From the NCBI RefSeq assembly GCF_002776525.5, contig NC_045439.1, positions 155,647,407-155,711,406 of the forward strand: DNA of 64,000 nt. Direction: 5' to 3'. Below, piece by piece: positions 58,400-64,000 of the stretch; position 1 is the first letter of the stretch, and each line of letters opens with the position of its first letter. A program made the translations under genes and the position numbers. This stretch comes from Piliocolobus tephrosceles (Eukaryota > Chordata > Mammalia > Primates > Cercopithecidae). The notes beneath the pieces are model-generated. The model was not told where the DNA came from. It saw only the letters and a list, made by a program, of their open reading frames with translations, and did not search any database.

Positions 58400-58560
58400 C
58401 TGGATATAATATGCCAGTAATATGCCTCACAGCATACCTCTGAAGTGGACATTATCCCCATTTTACAGATAAGAAAGCTGAGGTTGAGAGAGGTTAAGAA
58501 AATTGTACAAGGTCCTAAGGTGTTAAATGGCAAAGCGAAGTTTCCAGTCTGGATGTGCCT
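58400..58560 (-). repeat. MIR relic, antisense
   Basis: CATTATCCCCATTTTACAGA and GAGAGGTTAAGAAAATTGTA. Confidence 0.75.
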
Positions 58561-59039
58561 ATCTCCAAAATCCATACTCAGTCACACACACACACAGACA
58601 CATACACACGCTGATTATCATACCCCTCCCATTGGGGACACTGGTGACCTTTGGAGAAGTCTTGAGAGCCAACACCTTTCGATTTTAGGAGCAACTGAAA
58701 ATCTTATCTAAAAATGCCTCCCTCTGTGATCTCCATAATTTCCTATTAGGGGCGGATTGCTCTGGCTTTAGTTCTTACTTTCTTCTAAAATGCAAATTAC
58801 CCTGAGATAGGAGACACCCATTGTGAATAACTGTTTTAGGTACTTTATTTTCTAAAGAGAGAAGTTAATAGAATTAGACCATGGGTTACCTGAGGAAGAG
58901 AGAGAGGGGCTCAGAGGGAAAAATGGTTTAAAAAAAAAAAAAAAAGGGGGAACATTTGGAGGCAACAAATCCGAGTCTATTTCAGAATTTTACCTGGGGC
59001 TGAACCTAGTGATTTTTTTCTATTTTTTAGAAGAATACA

Positions 59040-59213
59040 AAAAATTAGCTGGGCGTGGTGGCAGGCACCTGTAGTCCCAGCTACTTGGGAGGCTGAGGCA
59101 GGAGAATGGTATGAACCCGGAGGAGGAGCTTGCGGTGAGCGGAGATCACGCCACTGCACTCCAGCCTGGGCGACAGAGGGAGACTCCGTCTCAAAAATAA
59201 ATAAATAAATAAA
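59040..59213 (+). repeat. 5'-truncated Alu (right half)
   Basis: Starts at the middle A-rich region and ends in (AAAT)n. TAGAAGAATA flanks both ends, so it inserted as a truncated copy. Confidence 0.9.
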
Positions 59214-59955
59214 TAATTTAATAAATAGAAGAATAAAGCTCTAGATTTTAGAATGTGCATACTTATCTTGCGGTACTGTTGTGTGAAATAAATGAGACGT
59301 GTGAGTATGTTTTCTAATGTAAATATCTTAACATAAACGAAGTATGGTGAGGTACTATTTCAATTTGTAAATTAATTCATTGTTTTGTTGTTGTTGTTTG
59401 TTTGTTTTTCTTTTTGCCAAAATACACCTCCTTTTCCACCTAGCTTCATTATCTTGACTGTGTATCAAGTATAAGGGGCGAGGGGGAGGACCCTACCAAA
59501 AACATATCTGGACACTAGAAACAAATTTTTCAGATCAACGACCTGTTCTAAAAAATAATGTTGAAAATTTCAAATGGAAAGAAATGGGTTTTGGGAAGGA
59601 TTGAGTACATTTTTGTGATGTTCAACATTATTTTTTCTTACAGTTTTAAAAACACAATTGATGTTTCTATCAATTTGACTTAAAAAAATTAAGAACTATA
59701 TTAAAATTTACCAGCAGAGGGGCGTGAAAGAACACAAAACAACTTTCAGTTTAGGAAATTTTTGTGCATAAACAGGGCAGCAATGCCCTCAAATCTATTC
59801 TTCTTTATTAGCCAGTGAATCCATGTGAGCTAATTTAATGTTATTAACAGCTCAGTCTATAATGGAGGGCAAATAAACAGACCTGTAGGTCACAAAGGTA
59901 TTGACTTTTGATCAGAAGTTCCAAGGGGTGAAAAGAATGAACTATCTCCATGCAA

Positions 59956-59958
<3 letters not shown>

Positions 59959-59990
<32 letters not shown>

Positions 59991-60147
59991 AGACAGAGTC
60001 TCACTCTATTGCCCAGGCTGGAGTGTAGTGATGATCTCGGCTCACTGCAAGTTCCACCTGCCGGGTTCATGCCATTATCCTGCCTCAGCCTCTCGAGTAG
60101 CTGGGACTACATGCGCCTGCCACCACACGCAGCTAATTTTTTTGTAT
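59959..60147 (-). repeat. 5'-truncated Alu, antisense, with long poly-T
   Basis: About 31 T residues then TGAGACAGAGTCTCACTC, stopping at GCTAATTTTTTTGTATTG. Confidence 0.9.
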
Positions 60148-60483
60148 TGATTAATAGAAAACATAGAAGAAAAAAAAGAGACTATCCTGGATTCAATACA
60201 TACACCTGGGAGCAATTCCAGTTGGTTTCTCCTTCCCTTAATTAATAAAGGTAGATGTGTTCAATAGCTTAGGATAATAAATATTTCACAGGTTTAGAAG
60301 AACAAATATATGCAAGATTCTCAAAGTACAGTGGATACCCAATCAATATTAGCAATCTTTCCATTTCCTTGAGCATCACAATCCACCTTAGAAAAACTGT
60401 TCTCTAGAAAAAATGGCAGTCAGTAAACATTAAATGTTATAAATCTCAGTGTTACAAAGTAACATTATCAAGAATTTTAACAC

Positions 60484-60781
60484 TGGGCTAGGTAGCTCAC
60501 ACCTGTAATTCCAGCCTTTGGGAGGCTGAGATGGGAGGATGACTTGAGCCCAGAAGTTCAAGGCCAGCCTGGGCAATATAGTAAGACTCTATCTCTACAA
60601 AAAAAAAAAATAGAATAAAATAAATTAGTTGGGCCTGGTGGCACATACCTGTAGTCCCAGCTACTCAAGAAGCTGAGATGGGAGGATAGCTGGAGCTTTG
60701 GGAGGTAAAGGCTGCATTCAGCTGTTATTGCCACTCCAACCTGGGTGACACAGCGAGACCCTGTTTAAAAAAAAAAAAAAA
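60484..60781 (+). repeat. AluJ-like, sense
   Basis: CTGGGCTAGGTAGCTCACAC to an A16 tail; similar GAA(T/C)TTTAACA on both sides. Confidence 0.92.
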
Positions 60782-61150
60782 GAACTTTAACAGTAAATAT
60801 CAGCATAAACAATAAATATTGTGTTTCTCTATCACCGTCTTGTGCTCTATGTTAAAAAAATGCTGTCTTGAAGTTAATAAAAATTGTTCATACTTAAGTC
60901 CTGACTGCAGTTCTCTATGGTCAATCTTTTCTATTGTTTTTCTAGCAATAATATGATGTAACTGTATAATGGATGGAAGTGTTTCTAAATGAAATCATTC
61001 TGACAACTCATAAGAATTTCCTGGTTTTCTGTTCTTGAATGAACATAGGTACTATTTTTATATCATGGGCGACATGACTTAACAAATTGTAGCATTAAGG
61101 AAATAAGTATCTTTTGTGTTTTGTGGCAAATCTTCCCTTTTGTAAAGATT

Positions 61151-61453
61151 GGCCGGGCGCGGTGGCTCAAGCCTGTAATCCCAGCACTTTGGGAGGCCGA
61201 GACGGGCGGATCACGAGGTCAGGAGATCGAGACCATCCTGGCTAACACGGTGAAACCCCGTCTCTACTAAAAAATACAAAAAATTAGCCGGGCGAGGTGG
61301 CGGGCGCCTGTAGTCCCAGCTACTCGGGAGGCTGAGGCGAGAGAATGGCGTAAACCCGGGAGGCGGAGCTTGCAGTGAGCTGAGATCCGGCCACTGCACT
61401 CCAGCCTGAGCGACAGAGCGAGACTCCGTCTCAAAAAAAAAAAAAAAAAAAAA
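61151..61453 (+). repeat. Young AluY with CCGGCC mark
   Basis: Nearly consensus, with GGCTCAAGCCTGTAATCCC, GGCGAGGTGGCGGGCGCC and GATCCGGCCACTGCACTCC. Confidence 0.95.
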
Positions 61454-62051
61454 TCACCAAATTTGTGGAGACAGGAAGGAGAGGGAATAGTGTGAAGCAC
61501 AGAGTTACATTTGCACTTACGGTAAGGTTATTTCCGGTGTCAGGCCATTTTGGTAGATAATGTTAGTTACATGGTTGCTTAGCAACCCTGCAGTCGATGA
61601 ACTCAGGATTCCTGTTTTGCTGGGAAATGCTAAGGAGCAATACCTCCAGAGTCCTTCTATTGCTTTTAGATCATTCAAACTAAAGGTGATTTTTGCAAAA
61701 GACCTGGAACATTCACACAATAAGAAAGAAATAAAAAAACATACGCAATAGGATTTTATTTCTGTTGTTATTTTAATAGTGGAGGAAGATGTTGATCCAT
61801 TTTCCATTTTTGCTGAGAATTAAGAGACTTGCTGTAAAGTGCAAGAAGGAATGCTTTCACTTATGTAAGAGCGGTGTGTACACTAGAACATCTCTTCTTA
61901 CCTTTTGCCTTTGAGAAAGAAGGGAACCTCTTTTTGTCCAATGCTAAAGTCTCCTTTTGCCCTTTTAAGCCCACCCAGTTCTTTCCTTCAGGATCTTGTT
62001 TCATCAGTTTTCCTCCTTCTCCTCCATTTCCAATTTTTCCTTCTCCACTGG

Positions 62052-62111
62052 TTCCATCTCTTAGCCTAAAAACATATTCACTTCCATCTCTTAGCCTAAA
62101 AACATATTCAC
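62052..62111. repeat. Perfect 30-bp tandem duplication
   Basis: 62052-62081 and 62082-62111 are identical, starting TTCCATCTCTTAGCC. Confidence 0.97.
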
Positions 62112-62239
62112 ATCAGAAAAACAAAAGAAAAAAGGAAAACATAAAAACCCAGTTCTCAAGCTACTCCCTCCTACCCTCTCCCCCTCTTTCACAAGCACCT
62201 TGAAAGAGTATTCCACATTTGCGGTTTTCAGTTCCTCAC

Positions 62240-63960
62240 CTCTCAGGTCACTGCAGTCTGGGAGTGAAGGCCACCAATCCACTGAAAGTGTTCTTGCTGA
62301 CATGACAATAACCTGGTGGCTGAGTTCACTGGACAGTTTTCAGTCATTACGTCACTTCTCTGACCAACCAGAGGACTCTCTTCCTTTGGCTGTCTTCTCG
62401 TCCCTTCCTGTGTCTCTTGCTCTGTTAATGCTGGGCTTCCCCCAGAAGTTTGTCCTCAGTCTTCTCCTCCTGCTCTGCCTGGTCTGCCAGAGTGATGTCA
62501 TTCCCTCCCATGGCTTCGCTTACTCATCTGTGGTGACTTCCAAATCTGTATTGCTCTGGTTCAGACCTCATTCTGGGGCTTCAGGACACTCCCTCTAAAT
62601 CACTCCCCCAAGCATCTCTCTTTGTATATCTTAGAGGTCCTTCACAACGTCTTCTTATGTCTTTGTCATCCTTCTGGCGTCCCCACCCCAAGAAGCACTA
62701 ACAGCCTGCCTGTTCTTCCTATTTTCGCACTCAGTTAATGGCATCACCATCCGCTCAGTTTCTCAAATCGGAAATCTGCGAGTCATCCTGGATTCCTCAC
62801 CTTCCATTACGTGTCAGCAAACGACTCATCAGAGCCCATATATTCAACCCCTAAGTAGCTTCTGAATCTAGTAACACATTAACATCATGTTTAAATCAAC
62901 CCTTTTAACAACAGTTGAAATGTCTGAGTTGTCCTTCTCATCTTCAGTCTCATCTTCCCCGCTCTTCCTACAACCCTATTACATTTTCCATCCCCGTCAC
63001 TTCCCACATAGTGGAATTAACATCCTCTTCTAGAGTATGCCACACAAAGCCCCTTCATACCTGGCTCTTGACTACATTTTGGCATCAACTCTATTTCCTT
63101 TGTCACGCTCCACCAGACGTTCTATGCTACATAGATTTGGAAGTTGCCACTGATTAATACATGAAGTTTTAGAAGGGAATGACATCACTCAGGCAGACTG
63201 TGCAGAATGGGAGGAGAAGATGGAGAACAAAACCCTGGAGAATCCTATGTCCAGAGGAAACAACCGGTGGTTTTCTAAACCTGAATGTTCGTCCATCCTT
63301 TTATAACCTTTGCACATGCAAGTCCCTTAGGTCTTTCTTTCTCTTTCTGTCTTGCGAACCTTATGCTTCAAGAATCAGCTCAACCATCACCTCCTTGGGG
63401 TTTCCTCCCCAGGCTGTTAAGCACCCCTCCTCAGTACTGCTCTGTCACATAGTACCTGAGTGTGTTTCGACACATTATGCCACGTATAAACACATGATTA
63501 TGTATTTACAGGCCTGTCCCCGAGGAGTCTGTCAGTTCTCTGACGGCAGGCAAGATGTCTTTTTAAAAAGTCTTTTTTTTTTTTTTTTTTTGAGACGGAG
63601 TCTCACTCTGTCGCCCAGGCTGGAGTGCAGTGGCCGGATCTCAGCTCACTGCAAGTTCTGCCTCCCGGGTTCACGCCATTCTCCTGTCTCAGCCTCCCGA
63701 GTAGCTGGGACTACAGGCGCCCGCCACCTCGCCCGGCTAATTTTTTGTATTTTTTAGTAGAGACGGGGTTTTACCGTGTTAGCCAGGATGGTCTCGATCT
63801 CCTGACCTCGTGATCCGCCCGTCTCGGCCTCCCAAAGTGCTGGGATTACAGGCTTGAGCCACTGCGCCCGGCCTCTAAAAAGTCTTGATATCCCCTTATC
63901 CCTAGCACAAAGTAGGTGCTGAACAAAGGCTGAGTGAAGGAATGAACAAACACAGAGTTT
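62240..63960 (+). mobile_element. Long L2 LINE relic, split by an Alu
   Basis: GAGTCATCCTGGATTCCTCA, CTTTGCACATGCAAGTCCC and CTTATCCCTAGCACAAAGTA are in L2 order. The frame is broken throughout. Confidence 0.75.
63575..63875 (-). repeat. Young AluY with CCGGCC mark, inserted in L2
   Basis: Perfect 11-bp target-site duplication TAAAAAGTCTT (63564-63574 and 63876-63886). It carries GTGGCCGGATCTC. Confidence 0.96.
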
Positions 63961-64000
63961 GATAGTTTAATAGTGACAATTATAGGACACTGAAAAGACG

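Larger units (their letters stand above)
53340..64000. other. Intergenic region upstream of ARHGAP11A
   Basis: No protein-coding gene is recognised. It contains an L2 tail near 53795-53900, a rearranged Tigger-type relic (54627-55928), MIRs near 56600 and 58400, eight Alus, and a long L2 at 62240-63960. Short open frames at 57706-58200 have no recognisable product. I see nothing in 53900-54600, 56100-56590 or 61460-62050 apart from a 30-bp tandem duplication just after the last stretch. Confidence 0.6.

Noticed and set aside
1..64000. CRISPR arrays, tRNA, snRNA, prokaryotic operons or a novel defence-like system
   Set aside because: All repeated units are Alu, MIR, L2, LTR, DNA-transposon or simple repeats. 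No spaced direct repeats or structured RNA genes were recognised, and the gene structure is that of a spliced primate locus.

Overview
This window is primate nuclear DNA, most likely from an Old World monkey (Cercopithecidae, such as macaque or baboon). It holds about 31 Alu copies plus MIR, L2, MLT1, MER20 and old L1 relics. At least four Alus (15577-15870, 24746-25016, 61151-61453, 63575-63875) carry changes I associate with cercopithecid AluY lineages: a CCGGCC block in the right arm and GGCGAGGTGG after the middle A-rich region. No prokaryotic feature, CRISPR array or undescribed system is visible.

Two genes are supported, both on the minus strand and head-to-tail. ARHGAP11A runs from a CpG-rich promoter near 53.0 kb to a probable polyadenylation signal at 28848-28853. 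All 12 coding exons can be joined at GT/AG boundaries with consistent phase. They give an uninterrupted 1023-codon frame, the length I recall for the human protein. The RhoGAP domain (about residues 46-240) keeps the arginine finger (Arg87) and the K122/R126/N194 set. The exon 5 site whose C-to-G change created the cryptic donor of human-specific ARHGAP11B is in the ancestral C state (43275).

About 2 kb downstream lies SCG5 (secretogranin V, 7B2). A probable non-coding first exon ends at 26726. The first coding exon, with the signal peptide and the N-terminus of the mature protein, is 24451-24683. The remaining SCG5 exons were not found, so 1-24450 is read as the large intron 2. In human the same pair lies at 15q13.3 in the order ARHGAP11A - SCG5 - GREM1, so this window is in the opposite orientation to the human reference.

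Layout: 1-24450, SCG5 intron 2 (repeats, microsatellites and a perfect 38-bp tandem duplication); 24451-26870, SCG5 exon 2, intron 1, exon 1 and promoter; 26871-28830, intergenic with two Alus; 28830-30655, ARHGAP11A 3' UTR; 30656-52245, ARHGAP11A coding exons and introns; 52120-53060, CpG-rich 5' UTR and promoter with NF-Y, E2F and CHR-like sites fitting a G2/M gene; 53060-64000, upstream intergenic DNA with a rearranged Tigger-type transposon relic, several Alus and a long L2 relic.

The two genes have unrelated roles: mitotic RhoA inactivation, and chaperoning of prohormone convertase 2. Their close tandem spacing makes readthrough transcription plausible.
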